64,000 bases of DNA from Paramecium pentaurelia (GCA_905183005.1 CAJJDO010000099.1:62001-126000), one strand, 5' to 3'. Numbered from the stretch's first letter, positions 49,705 through 62,691 are shown. Numbers and translations are program-made. Notes: generated by a model from the sequence alone, not told the origin.

Positions 49705-50587
49705 ATGACGTATTAGTAAATCATTTTTGTTGTCCTTTTATGCTCATTTGTACAATGTTAAGAATATGTTCACGAATTTGGAGAAGATATTTTCTAATAT
49801 ACAAGAGCTTCTTATTGTTCTATTGATATCATTAATGCATGGGATTGTGAACCTTGTAAAAGACATCCAAATATGAAACATATCTAAGTTCATCATAATG
49901 AAGAAGCTTAAGCATAAGGTTATTGTGCTTATGACCAAGATTTTAATCGAATTGTTGTTGCTATCAGGGGAAGTGTGAATGCTGTCAATTACTTAAATGA
50001 TTTAGATTTTATAAAAAGAGATTATTAATATTGTACAGGATGTAAAGTTCATTAAGGATTTTATGATACCTATTAAAATATAGCTGAAGGTCTTGTTAAT
50101 TGTGTAAAGGATCTAAATACTTTGTATCCAGATGCATAAATCTTAGTAACAGGTCATTCATTAGGAGCAGCTGAAGCTACATTTGCAGCTCTTGAAATCA
50201 AAAGGACAGTAGGAAGAGTAAACATATTTTATAACTATGGAACTCCAAGAATAGGAAATGATAAATTTGCTGATTATGTTGAATCTGAATTAAAAGGATT
50301 ATTTTTAGCTAGAATCATAAGAGATAAAGATACTTTTTAACATACTCCTTTACCTGGACAAGGATTCTCTCATTATGGAAATGAAATATTTTATGATGAA
50401 AACATGATGAATTTCAAAGTTTGTGGTAGAGAAGATAATAAAGTATTTATATTTTTATTAATTAAAGTGTGGAAATAAATATATTTGGCCAACCTAATGG
50501 AAACTTGACCATCATTTATATTTATATGGTCAATGTGCAGGATGTACATAAGAAGGATGTGAAAACATTTTGAAATTATATTCATGA
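49705..50587 (+). CDS. Secreted class-3 (fungal-type) lipase, 285 aa
   Basis: Signal peptide MTYQQIIFVVLLCSFVQC. Many cysteines suggest disulfides. The nucleophile elbow is GHSLGAAEA with Ser152, preceded by the oxyanion-side IVVAIRGS. NYGTPRIGNDKFADYV contributes the family signature and HYGNEIFYD the region before the catalytic His. One 25-nt intron is removed; 286 codons. Class-3 lipases hydrolyse triacylglycerols, here probably in food vacuoles or outside the cell. A conserved CXXC-type region ends the protein (YGQCAGCTQEGCENILK). Confidence 0.9.
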
Positions 50588-50747
50588 TTAAATGATATGT
50601 TTAATTATCCAAATATATCTATATTACATTCTTTACATAAAAAGAAAAGTAAAAGTTTAACAATAATCAATTATTATAAATTAAATTTTGATTAAAAAGA
50701 AATTTTATGAGATTTTTATACTAATATAATGAATGAATTTAATAAAA

Positions 50748-51098
50748 TCATTCTTTTTTATAAAAGTAATATGCTGTTCCTGCAGTAATTCCAATAACAG
50801 ATGCAGGTAGTAAAACTGTACTCATTACTCCTGTCATTGCCACACTTTGTGCTATAGAAAAAATACTTCCTGCAACAACATTTCCAACACCTGCTTAACT
50901 TGCTGCAGCAAGGCTTCCTGCTACAGGACCTATTGATGAAAAACCCGCTGCCATTAAACCAACCTTAGCTCCTACTGTAATTCCAGCGGCAGCTAAAGTA
51001 GAAACAATAGCACTATCTTTTATATCATCCAAAGTGTCACATGAAACTTATCCAATAATTAATAGAATTAGTAAGCTAGCAAATAATGATTTATTCAT
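50748..51098 (-). CDS. IFI6/IFI27 (ISG12)-like small membrane protein, 116 aa
   Basis: A signal peptide or first membrane segment (MNKSLFASLLILLIIGQVSC) is followed by a Gly/Ala-rich double hydrophobic region: GAKVGLMAAGFSSIGPVAGS, LAAASQAGVGNVVAGSIFSI, AQSVAMTGVMSTVLLPASVI. This is the pattern of the interferon-inducible 6-16/ISG12 family (AxGFxxxGIAAGS...GSxxAxxQSxG). Intronless, 117 codons. In animals these localise to mitochondria or inner membranes and modulate apoptosis. The role in a ciliate is unknown; the name reflects the fold family only. Confidence 0.75.
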
Positions 51099-51573
51099 TA
51101 AATTAAATATATTATTCAGAACAAAAAATAATTATGCTTTAAACCTCAATTTTGTGAACAATTTTTAAGATTAATTAAAATATAATAATTAAAGAATTAT
51201 TTATATATATATATATATATATATTTATTCCATACTTTCCAATTTTTTTATTATCAGAATAAAATTTATAATATTTTTCTGCTTGATATACCTCAAATAA
51301 CTAATACTAATATTCATTAATGAAATCTAAAGTGATTCAATTTATTAATTGAATAATTATCTATTCTTTTTAGTTTATTTTATTTATTTCAATATTAACG
51401 ATTATTTGTTTTTTATTTTTTCATTAACTAATTCTTAAGTTTGTATACTATTAACTTTTTTTTGAATATATATTAAAATTATATTATGAATGATTAGATA
51501 GAAATCATAAATTTAATAAAATTTTAATAGTTAAACTAAAAATTAATATTAATATAATTGATTTAACTAAACT
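51099..51573. other. Divergent intergenic region
   Basis: 475 bp between divergent starts, including a (TA)n run near 51205-51226. No gene seen. Confidence 0.45.
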
Positions 51574-52278
51574 ATGTAAAGAATTAAGCAACAAAACAAT
51601 GCATAGTAAAGTATAAGATATATTATTTAGGGAACTAATGATCCATAAGAGAAGACTAAGTGATATTCAACATAGAAAGAGTTCTATTCCAAAATTAGAT
51701 AAAACTATTGACATTTATAAGCAAAATAGATATATCACTGCTAGAAAATAAGAAATAAATAGATGGGAAGGAATAATGAAATAAAATTAGAAATTACTTA
51801 AGAAATTAAATAATGTAGAATCTTCATTTCAAAAATCTGTAAATAATAAATAAAATATTCTTGTATTCAAGATAATCAATTCGTAGTGTCAGTTCTTGTA
51901 ATTCGAGAAAATCAATTGAATTTAAAGAGAATTTACAAAAGGAAAATGCTAGAATGTATTAAAAACTATAGAAAATGTAAGTATTGTGGGGAATTCATTT
52001 TTAGAACTTCAACTTTCGATAAGCCTAATAAATAATATTCAAGAATTTCTAAATCTAATTAAAAATTAGATAAATGGAAACAACCGAATAGTTAAGAGAA
52101 AAGCTTTAATGTTTAACCTATAATGAATTATAGATATTAAGGAAAGAGTTTTACAAAACACAAAAGTATTCATCATTCAGGAGATGAGAAACAATAGATA
52201 ATGTCAATAATCTAAAAATATCATAAAGTTTTAGATTAATTACTACCTATCATAAAACCAAATAAATTTAATAAATGA
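51574..52278 (+). CDS. CFAP97 (hemingway)-like protein, about 209 aa
   Basis: After a 25-nt intron the N-terminal half reads HRKSSIPKLDKTIDIYKQNR, ARKQEINRWEGIMKQNQKLL and KKLNNVESSF. The pattern 'R-x-E-x-x-R...x-E/Q-N-x-x-LL-x-KL' matches CFAP97/KIAA1430 proteins of cilia. Introns of about 22 (GTGTCAG...CGAG) and 28 nt are needed further on, leading to SIEFKENLQKENARMYQKLQ and a basic Ser/Asn-rich tail. A 33-nt in-frame GTAAAT...CAAG segment may be another intron, which would leave 198 aa. Family assignment is moderate. Confidence 0.55.
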
Positions 52279-52302
52279 AATTTATAGATTTTGGATATTA
52301 AA

Positions 52303-53416
52303 TCAAAAATTCTTAGGAATTGTTTTGCATTAATCACAAATTTTGTTTTAGATGAATTCAATCATTTTTGCATTTTCTTCTTTTAATCTTTGATTTTCAA
52401 TGAATATATTATTATTATTGTCTCCATCTTCAATATGTTCTTACATTTAATTCTTTTTCTTTAAGATAATTAAAAATAAATACTTCAAATTTTGACAATT
52501 CTTCTTTAAGTTAATGATTAAATTACTATTGTTAATAATTTAAGGTTAATGAAATTTTAAGTTTATTGTACAATTCATCTTTAGATGTTTCACCTTCAGT
52601 AGGAGTGATAGGTTAATCTTCATTTTTTTTGTTTGTTTTAGGTTGGATATTATGTATACTTTGATGTAGTTGTGAATGAAGATCTAGAAATGAAAGAGAT
52701 GAGGATTTTTATGATATTTAGGAGATATGATTATTACTAGATATGAGTTCTTTTGAAAAGGCTGTAGAAATAATATTAGATTGTGAATTCAATTAACATG
52801 ATGAACCAAATGATTATACAGATTAGATTACTGATAGATTTATTTTATCTACAATTTGCTTTGAATAATAGTCACAAGTATTACTTTGTAAATACGTTAT
52901 CTGATTGCATTTAATTCATTATCTAAAATTTATTGTTATTGTTCTTCATCTAAATTTTCACTATTTTACAAGGATATTGAATCTAATGAAAATCTTGGTT
53001 GAGTTGTAAGTTCACATAGGTAATGGCCAATTACTTCATTTAACTTTAAACCTAGTTAATCTAATGTATTGTTAAAATATTCATTTTATTGTAAATCAAA
53101 CCTTGGACTTTCAAAGTTTTCTTAATTTAATTTAGGTTTAGTTTCCAAACGATTATCATTAGATACTAAATAATAATCTTTAAGTCCTAATATATTTAAA
53201 TCATTCAATGATATAGAACCCTATAGATCATCTTTGTCTTTTATTGATTATATTTTTTTATCACTCTAAGGTTTAAATAACAAATACCATTTCATTTTTT
53301 TAAGACATCTCTTTAGAATTATTACTTTGATTTGGTAACTTTGTTTATGAATAGGATCGTGAAATACCACAAATATCTAAATCACAGTCTTAATTATTCT
53401 GATTTCTTGTTCTCAT
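52303..53416 (-). CDS. Ser/Asn-rich coiled-coil protein, 346 aa
   Basis: MRTRNQNNQDCDLDICGISR, a leucine-rich middle (DQLGLKLNEVIGHYLCEL, NELNAIRQRIYKQIVDKINL), a Ser-rich linker, then a coiled coil (ELYNKLKISLTLNYQQQQFN, RLKEENAKMIEFIQNK) ending with a CDQC pair. Introns of 22, 26 and 25 nt are removed; 347 codons. No family recognised. It converges on the CFAP97-like gene with only 24 bp between stop codons, so the two 3' UTRs must overlap. Confidence 0.65.
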
Positions 53417-53572
53417 CTTGATTTTAAAGTAATTTATGTTATTTATAAAAAATTCATTCTTAATATCTAATTTAAATTAAATCATTTTGATTTTTTTGTT
53501 AATTTAATAGCGAAGAAAACGAAAGAAAGAAGTATCAAAGAAATTAAATATTATTCATAATTTATTTATATT

Positions 53573-54807
53573 ATGATTAATAAAATAACTGAGTAATCTA
53601 ACAATATTGGTCCTAGATAAACTAGAAGTCTAACAAAGGCTTCTCCAACATCTAAACGAAATAGAGAAACTGAACTTATTTATTTGAGTAAAGTGACTGC
53701 ATTTAGTCAGTTGAAAAATTATTAAATTGATTACATTTATAGATCAATAAAAAGTGTAGAATTTACAAGAGGACATTTAATATTTTAAGAAGGATAGAAA
53801 TGTGATGCTGTTTATGTAATTAAATAAGGTGAAATAGAAATATTTAAAAAGGAACCAATTAATCAATAAATTGAATAATATTACTAATTAAATAAAAAAA
53901 AGTTTGTTCATTAAATGATCAAAGTATTAGGTGAATAAACTGCCTTTGGAGTAGGAGATATTGTTAATGGAATTTATACTATTAATGCAAGAGTAAGTTC
54001 TCATTTTGCAGAATTATATATGATTAAAATATAAGATTATAAACGTATACTTGATATGGAACCATAAATCAAATTATAATAATAGGAAAATGAAAATATG
54101 GACAATCTTGAAGTTATAACCAAATATTAATTGCCATCTCTCTATGATTCTGTTAAAGCATCTTAAGCATAGAAATAAGAGATTTAATATCTAAAGAAAG
54201 TAAGGAAAGGCATAACTTACCTTGTACCATAATCTTAAGGAACAGATATAATGAAGAATTCTCACATTGATTAAAGTTTAGAAGAAATCTATAAGTATAG
54301 TCATCAATCTATTTAAGAAAGTCTGTAATATTACATTAGAAGATGTTACCTAATTACTAATAAGTTGATTTAGAAAACCCATTGATTTAAGGTTAAGAAA
54401 TAATAAATGATAGATTGTTGTTAAATAAAATTATTTAGAAAGAATATACTATTAAATTTACAAAAGAATCACCTACAACAAATAGATAGATGTAATAGAG
54501 TGTTATATCAACATCAAATAGTCCTATGAGCAAGAAACTATAATTAATATTTCAAAAAGATAAAAAAGTTAAATAAAATTATTCAATAAATGAGGTATCA
54601 CATAGAGAAAAAATGAAAATAATATAAGATACATCCCCACATTCTAGTTCATTTCGTTCTGCAAGACTTGATACTGGTAGATCTACATTTCATGCAACTC
54701 CAATATTTGATTAACATGATCCAATAAGACTAAAGTAATTTATACCAACAGAACTTTTTCCAATTTATTGTCATTTATTCAAACCAGACAATCAAGAAAT
54801 AAGTTGA
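53573..54807 (+). CDS. Cyclic-nucleotide-binding-domain protein, 404 aa
   Basis: One cNMP-binding domain near residues 45-165: IKSVEFTRGHLIFQEGQKCD, AVYVIKQGEIEIF, VLGEQTAFGVGDIVN, ARVSSHFAELYMIKIQDY. The phosphate-binding cassette (usually FGE-x-A-L...R-A) is degenerate: the region reads GEQTAFGVGDI...YTINARV, keeping the arginine but not the classical glutamate spacing. No kinase or channel domain follows; the C-terminal half is S/T-rich and disordered. One 20-nt intron (GTTACC...AATAAG) is removed; 405 codons. Binding of cAMP/cGMP is uncertain. Confidence 0.75.
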
Positions 54808-54945
54808 ACTTATTCCTTATTTATAAAAATTTTCTATTTTTACCATTTTGAATGTTAAGTTTAAAATTGTTTTTTTAGTTAGATGAACTTTTTAAGATAT
54901 TTTGAAAATAAATTCCTATTAATAAAATATAAATTATAATAAAGT

Positions 54946-55512
54946 TCATTTATTTAATTATTCAGTAATTTAACTGTTCATCAATAAATTGGAACTAAGT
55001 ATTCCAATACAATGATTTTATTCATTTTCTTTTTCTGATTCTGAATCTTCTTAATTACAACAATCAATACAATTACATAAAAATGTACATCTTTATTTTT
55101 TTAAATAACATTCACAATATTTTTTAGTACAACCTGTTTTTTTACAATTACATCCACCACATTAAGTTTTCTATATTTATTAAGAGCAATTAGAATTATT
55201 ACATCCTAAACAATTACACTCTATATTACAAGATCTTCCTGCAGCAAAACATTCACAATATGATTTTTAACATTTAGATTTTAAACATTTGCATTTTATT
55301 ATACATTTTTCAATCTATTTTGCTTTTACAATTTTTTATTAAATTGGAAATGGTTTCTTTCCTGAATTCTATTTTGGACTCTCATCAAGATCAAAAAATT
55401 TTAATATTGGTATTGGTGATTCTCTCTTAGGAGATGTAATTCCAAAAATATCTTCTGTTTAAATAAGGTTTAATGCAAATCGAACAAAAGAATTACAATT
55501 TTCAGCAGCCAT
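54946..55512 (-). CDS. CXC (tesmin/TSO1/LIN54) domain DNA-binding protein, 188 aa
   Basis: Two tandem CXC motifs: KCKCLKSKCQKSYCECFAAG with RSCNIECNCLGCNN, and GCNCKKTGCTKKYCECYLKK with QRCTFLCNCIDCCNQ. CXC domains bind zinc clusters and the CHR DNA element; LIN54-type proteins act in the MuvB/DREAM cell-cycle complex. The conserved spacer RNPxAF normally found between the two motifs is not seen; a short SNCSQQIQKTQCGG links them. Intronless, 189 codons. The N-terminus has an SPKRESPIPIL segment with proline-directed phosphorylation sites. It is small compared with animal LIN54. Confidence 0.9.
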
Positions 55513-55852
55513 TACAATAAATAATCATTGATGATAATTCTAGAATCAAATTTTTAGATTCACTAATTAAGTAGTTAAAATTTATTAATAATAATAATAA
55601 TAAAAAAATTTATCATCAATTATTATTTATTGTATATTTATATATATATATAATTATTTTCTTTTATTTATTCAATATTTTAGAATATCAATTATCATAT
55701 TAAAATAAGATTTATAAGTATTGTAATCCTTAAATAATATAGATACATTTAACTTTTAATATAATAAAAACCAATTCAATAATTACTTAAATTTTTAAAT
55801 AATTTTACAATATATAAATAATCATTTTTTTTTAATAATAAAATAATTTTTA
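55513..55852. other. AT-rich intergenic region
   Basis: 340 bp with (TAA)n near 55585-55605, a TA run near 55640-55650 and poly-T. No gene seen. It lies upstream of the CXC gene start and downstream of the exportin-like stop, both on minus. Confidence 0.45.
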
Positions 55853-58800
55853 TCATTTATACAATTCTAAAACTACTTTAATTTTTCTTACAAAATCTTC
55901 TTTGTTGGAAATTTATAACTCTCCCTAAAGATTCTTAAAAGCTAAACTTATTTGATCAATTATAGGATTTGATGTAATTCCTATTTAATTGGTTACCATT
56001 GTTATGAGAAGTGTTTCAAACTAAAATATCAAAAATTGTGATTACATCTTTTGGATTGAATATTGAAATGGCATATAAGATTTCTGGAATTGCAAATATA
56101 ATTTTTGAATTTTTTGGATATATTAATGTAATTTAGCAACTCAAATTAAATATATCATATAGTATTTATTTCCCCTATAAATTAATTCCATTTATTTTAT
56201 TTTTTATCATTTATAAATCATTTATATCTCCAACAGAAGCTTCTTAAACTAAAAATGTTGATATATTGCTTAGTAAGGTTCCAATTAATATAAGTGTAGC
56301 ACAATTATCATTTATAGTATCCTCTCCTTAATTATCATAAATAATTTCTTTTAATGATTCTTTACATATAAGGAAAATATCAAGATATAAATTTAAATCA
56401 CATTTATAAGCTAAAGTTTCTGAATGATCTTAACATATGCAATCAAAACATTCATATAATATTTTTTTGTATTTAGGAATATGTTAAAGTAATTGTCTAT
56501 AAATTAAAATGAGTTATATCTATAAATTAAAAAGATCTAGAAAACATTAATCATTGTAAATAATAAAAAATCCTTAATTAATTTTCTTTTATCCAGATAT
56601 TTGACTCATAAGTGCTAAAAGTTTGGATACTTATTTCAATTACAAATCTGATATTTTTTATTGAGTTTTTGCTGTTTGGATTTATTATTAAATAAGAATT
56701 ATAAAGAATTTCATAGCTTTACCATAAATTTGATACAAAATTAATTAAATATTTTCTGTTGATAATCTAGTGTTTCTAATATAATTGATAAAAACTAATA
56801 CTTATTATAAAAAATAGCTTTGAATAATGTAATGATGGCAATGGAAGAATCATAGTCTTTAGCAAATAATTCAATATTTTCTTAAGTCAATAGATTTGCA
56901 AGATCTGGATATCTAATTGATATCATATTATTTTAATACATTATTCTTAAGAATGCTCTATAAATATTATCAACATCTATTTCTGAAGCAATTCCAATAA
57001 GATCCCAAACATATTTTAGTATATTAACTTTATTCATTTCAATCAATATGCTTTATTTAATTTGGTTATAAATATCAACAAGTGAATTAAGATAATCATC
57101 AGAACAATCATCTACCCAAACAATAGTTATAATTTTAAAGACTACAGCTCTCTTCTTTATATATTAAGGTGTATTTAAACAAGTTATATTTAATTATAAG
57201 AAGAACTATTTCAACATTTCTGTAATAGTGCAAATCTTGAATACTTTTCTTGGAATATATTTTTTTACTTTCTAATATATAAATTCAATTAATTTAAGAC
57301 TGAATTCTATTAAATAAGGATCACCACTTGTAAATATTTAGAAACTAAAATAAATATGATAAAAGATTACCATTCATCCAACATAGTCTCTAATACTAAT
57401 ACATAATTTTGATATCTTTGATCAACACGTATCAATTGGGAATATATTTAAGAAAGATTTTTGAATGTTTTTGTTTCTTAATCATAACAAAAAGAGTCAA
57501 TTGTTGTTGTAATAAAACTTTCAATAAAGGATAAGATTGAAATTTTTAAAATTCTAGTATTCCTTTACACTTATTAATTCATTATAAGTTCCACAATAAA
57601 TTTAAGGATATATGATTAGCCATCAAGATTAGGTTTTGGTTCTTCTTTTTATCCAAAATTATAGCTTTCAAATCCTAAATTTAAAATCTCAGTATTTGAT
57701 GTATGTAATAAAAATACTATTGTTAGACTTATTACAGCTGCACATTAATCTATTAATTATTAATTTGATTAATACATTCATTATCTCCTCTTAATTATTC
57801 AATCATTTATAAAATGAGATTAATATTATCTTAAATATGGGATTTAAATAGACAATGGAAGGGCATAAAGGTTAAATCCAATAATTTTTTAAATTTCTTA
57901 ACACTACATTCTTATGGAATTTCTGTAAATTGATTTTATTAAAAAAATGTTTTCAATACCAAAATTAATTGAATTTACATAACATTATTTATTTTTACAT
58001 TAAAATCATCATTTAAAGGTAAATGTAATGATCCTTAATAACTAATTTAATTCCAAAGTTCTTATAATTTAATTATTGGACTATTTAACATAATTTTGAC
58101 TCCATATATTTATATTGTTTTTTTGTAAACTTATTATACCAATTAAAAGAAATTATCAAATAAATACTAAAATTTTACTATTTTTCTCAATGTTAAATTA
58201 TTTATAATCCTTACTGCTAAGGAATGTATTTCAGATGAAAATTCTGCATAATTTATAAATTAATCTTAGTTTTAATATAAATAGAGTAATCCTTCCCACA
58301 TTATTCTTCTAAATTCTCCTTTACATTTCTTATTATGAAATATTGATAATCTCACACAAGCAATCCTTTAAAGCATGTTTATACATTATAGAGATAGATT
58401 TTGATCAATATTTATAAATCCAATGGTATCTTAAAATAGTTCTTTCTAAAAAGTAGGGTCTATAATCAAGTCTAAATAATAATCTGGAAACTAAGAATTA
58501 AATTGCCTTAAATACATTAGTTAATTAGGAAGTATCCTTTCCATCATTATCTATATCAATTTCATAATAACTTAAATTAAAATTCAAATTCATCAATTAA
58601 TATAATAAGTTAATAAAGGATTCTACCATTGTTTTATTTTATGTATATAATTAAAGTAAAGATTATCCTTATAATTGTTAAATTTATTAATGAATTGCAT
58701 TTAATATTCTCTATAAAGATAGCCTAAAATATAATGATAGAATTACATTTAAAAATTATTAAGTATTTTTCTAAATTCAATATAACCACTTGCATATGAA

Positions 58801-59282
58801 TATTATCTAATACAACTTATAAGATTTTCAAATATTTTAAAAAAGACTATTTTATTTGTTTAAATAGTGCTATTTATAATTTAACTTATAATATCTTCAA
58901 TTTTGAAAATCTCTACCCAATTTTTTCTCATTAAAAGTGCAATTGTAAAAATTACTTAGTTGTATACATAATTTGGATGATTAAGAGATTATTGCAAATA
59001 AATTAAAGCAATATCAATATGTTTTGTACAAATTTCTGTAATATTTAGTCGATGATCATATTCGTTATAAAAGTACTCAGTACTTACTTTTTGATGAGGC
59101 AAATTTGTAAAATGATCACCATTTATAAGACTTTTTTAGATTATTGAATAAAGAGCGAACGTGGTTTCAGGATTACAATCTTCAAGTATTAGACTTTTAA
59201 ATAATTCAATATTTGAGTAATCTAGAACAAAGTTTCTAAGTAATTCTAAAATTTGTTAATTTTTCTATTCTATGAAGGTCAT
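55853..59282 (-). CDS. Exportin-like (importin-beta superfamily) protein, about 1100 aa
   Basis: The N-terminus MTFIEQKNQQILELLRNFV, then SNIELFKSLILEDCNPETTF and ALYSIIQKSLING, follows the exportin N-terminal pattern (counting Q/N-rich helices, 'FYALxxIxxxI'). HYPN-like NHPNYVYNQVIFTIALLMRK leads into a long helical HEAT-type array. The C-terminus is FKNLQGELQISNKEDFVRKI with KVVLELYK, similar in style to XPO4/XPO7 ends. Several short introns are evident but were not all mapped. Exportins carry cargo with RanGTP through nuclear pores. XPO4 or XPO7/RANBP17 is my best guess. Confidence 0.6.
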
Positions 59283-59731
59283 TATTGTTTACATTAAAAT
59301 CTCCTACGCTCATAGCAATCTTTGAATTCTGATGTATGCTAGCTTTCATTACCTAAATTTAATTCATTTATTTTAATAAAATTATTATACTAAAATTTGT
59401 TAATATATAATGATTCCATTATTTTTATTCATATTAAACCTAATTTTCTAAGTAATGAATAAAAATAACACATATATATTAATCAGTAATTTTTTATTTT
59501 TGAGTTTTACTTAAATTACATTTATATCATATATAAAAATTAAGATATTTGGAAAATTTACTTTCTAATAAATTTTATCTAATGTATATATTAATTATTC
59601 ATAATAAATTTCTTAAAATTAGGCATTTTTAATTTATAATGAAATATTTATTTTAAGATAGGTAACTTAAATAATGATTTCATATCATTAATAGAGAGAT
59701 TAAAGCATTTTTATTATACCTTCTAATTCCT

Positions 59732-60010
59732 ATGCTTAAAATTTAACAATAAGTGTTTTTTCATTTATACTTTAATATTTATAATATTAATAGTAATTTA
59801 GATGTAATTGTCATAAACTATAAATTATTTTACTCTTTCAAATCAAATAAATATATATTTAAAATGAGAAAAGTATTTTATAATACTAATAGTAGTCATT
59901 TTAAGATTATAATTGAACTACATTTGAATATTGAAAACAAAAATATTTATTTTGTTGAAAACCTGTATTTCGAAAGATTTATTTTTTTGAAATAAAATCC
60001 AACTAATTGA
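59732..60010 (+). CDS. Possible small ORF, 92 aa
   Basis: MLKIQQQVFFHLYFNIYNIN to FERFIFLKQNPTN. It is very rich in F, I, N, Y and K, as random AT-rich DNA would be, and contains only a few glutamines. No intron is needed and no motif is seen. I list it because it is open for 92 codons, but it may not be a gene. The rest of the 59283-60201 interval is AT-rich and empty. Confidence 0.2.
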
Positions 60011-60201
60011 ATCTTAACATAACTTCAATTTCTTCTATATATGATTATATTTTAATTTTAAGTATAATAAATTATGCTGATTAAATGATTAATTTTTAAG
60101 CATTACTCTTAGCTATCTAAGATGGATATTAGAATTTCAAATGAATTTAATTACCATTTAATCAAGGTATTAATTATTGAATATAATAATTCCAATATTA
60201 A

Positions 60202-62691
60202 ATGTTAAAAATATATCAATTTTTTATAAAGTTCTTTTTTCATCCTGAAGAAACAGCTGATGTAGAACCAAAAAAAATTATGAATTTATGGACATTAACT
60301 TTTATAAATCAAGATTTGGAAGAAAAATATTCAAATAAAGAAAAATAAAGAATCATAGTCTTGTTTCGATTATAATACTTAATTCATTTCCTCATTAATG
60401 TTATCTATTTTGTAAACAATCAATTTTTTTTGAAAAATCATTTAGTTGCTTATTTTAGAGCTGCATTTTGCTGTTGGCATATAATTTGCATGATATCATA
60501 AGCTAACATAAAAAGAATTCATTATAAATCATTCATAGCAATTTCTGAATTTTTAAGTTGTGTAATAACAATTCTAATTGCATATGTTTATGTATAAGCT
60601 TAATTGATAAATAAACCATGTGGAAAATAAACTACATCATAAGCTGTTAGTAGTGGAATATAAACTGGAATTATAATTATTAGTTATTTACTTGTTTGTC
60701 CATTATGGTTTATTTAAGGATTAATATTAATAGCTGCAACCATTTTATTTATAGGATTAATGGGAAATCTAGCATCAATATATTGGACATTTTATGTACT
60801 TTTATTAATGATGTTGATTTTCTTTAGATTTCTTGAATATTATAAAAGAATAGATTTCTATACTATTTGTTAATAGACTTCAAATTTACATGCATGCAAA
60901 AACATTTTTGACAAAACAGTTCCAAATTCAATATTAATATTAACTGAGAATACTGATGATTTATAAGATTCTGCAAATTAGGGTAAAGAAATGAAGTTAA
61001 TCTATAGTAATGATTTTGCAATTAAATATTTATAAGTTTCAGATGAGAATGAAATTATTAAGAAACTAAAAAGTATTTACATTCAAACTGAATAAGAATC
61101 GGAACAAGATACTTATAGTTCATGTGTAAGTATTTATGATGTATTATATTAAAAAATGGGACAATTTGAAGAATAATTTATATAGTAATTGAATACAAAT
61201 AGACAATCTGTTATTTAAAATGAATATGATATATCAGAATTTAGTGATTATTTTTTATGTTTTAGATTTGATTCTTAAAGTAAAGTAGCATTATCTTAAA
61301 AATAATAATTAAAAATAAAATCACATTTTGAAATTAGAGTTTTGCATTGTATATGGGAAAATAAACATTCTATTTTAGTTATTATGAATGATATTTCTGA
61401 AAAGATAAGATTAAAACATTTAAAAGAATTAGATCAATATAAAGATAGATTATTAGCTACAGTATCTCATGATTTAAAAACTCCATTAAATGGAATGATG
61501 ATTGATATAAGCATAATGTAAAATATATTGTAGTAGAAATCAAATATTACACATAGTAATATTGAATAACTTTGTGCTCATCTTGATGAATTTAATCAAT
61601 CAGGTTAATTATTATTATCTATGATTAATGATTTACTTGATTATAGTTAAATCAATAAAGGATATTTAAGATTAATACCAAAATCGTTCAATTTAAATAA
61701 TACATTTAAATTCATTAATTCATTATTACTTAGATAATCTAATGAAAAAGGTGTCTAATTAATTTGGAAGAATAATATTGATATAAAGAATTCTGATCTA
61801 TTTACTGATGAAAATAGATTAAAATAAGTCTTAATTAATTTAGTTGCTAATGCTATTAAATTTACAATGTAAGGTGAAATAGTTATTACAGCAACTTAAC
61901 CTAATGAAAAAGATATTATTGAAATTTCAGTATCTGATACAGGATATGGAATACCTGAAGACATATAAAAAAATCTCTTTAGATTATACAGCACTTTTGA
62001 CATAGGTAATAATAATAGACATGGTGTTGGATTAGGATTAACTATTAGTTAATAACTTGTATCTTTATTAGGACCTACTGATAAAATCGAATTAAAATCT
62101 TAAGTAGGCAAAGGATCTACATTTAAATTCATTATTTTTAGAAAATTATAGCAATCCTTAGAAAATTCAATATAAGAATAAGATTTAAATCAAAAATAAA
62201 TTGTTCCAAGATTTCCCTCTTATAAAAACTTAAACTAAATTATAAAAAAAAGAAAAACTTAACTTAAAAAAGCATAAACCTATTATAGATTAGAGAGTTC
62301 ATCTGATGAATCTTTAAAAGTATTAATTGTTGATGATACTCCTTTTAATATAATTGCATTGAGTGCTATGTTAAATCAAGTAATTTATAATTGTAAACTC
62401 TATAAAGCTTTTAATGGTAAACAAGCATTTGATTTATACTCTAAAGAATAAATGAGTGTTATTTTTATGGATGTAAATATGCCAGAAATGGATGGTTATT
62501 AATGTACTTAAGAAATAAGAAAATATGAATAAATGTATAAATTAACTCAATCTCTAATTGTAATTGTTACTGCTTTTACAGGATCTGATGATAAGCTGAA
62601 ATCTTAAAAATGTGGAGCTAATGATCATCTAGATAAACCTTTAAATATGGAAGATTTAAAGAGAGTCATGAAAAAATTTGGAATAATTTGA
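60202..62691 (+). CDS. Membrane-bound hybrid sensor histidine kinase, 829 aa
   Basis: Intronless. The N-terminal part has about six hydrophobic segments (FRLQYLIHFLINVIYFV, YVYVQAQ..., GIIIISYLLVCPLWF, LILIAATILFIGLMG, WTFYVLLLMMLIFF). A variable PAS-like region follows. The HisKA box is SHDLKTPLNGM with phospho-acceptor His423. The HATPase has an N box NLVANAIKFT, G1 DTGYGIPED and G2 HGVGLGLTISQQ. The C-terminal receiver has LIVDDTPFN, phospho-Asp757 in IFMDVNMPEMDGY, VTAFTG and HLDKPL. All catalytic residues are present. A histidine phosphotransfer partner must be encoded elsewhere. Confidence 0.95.
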
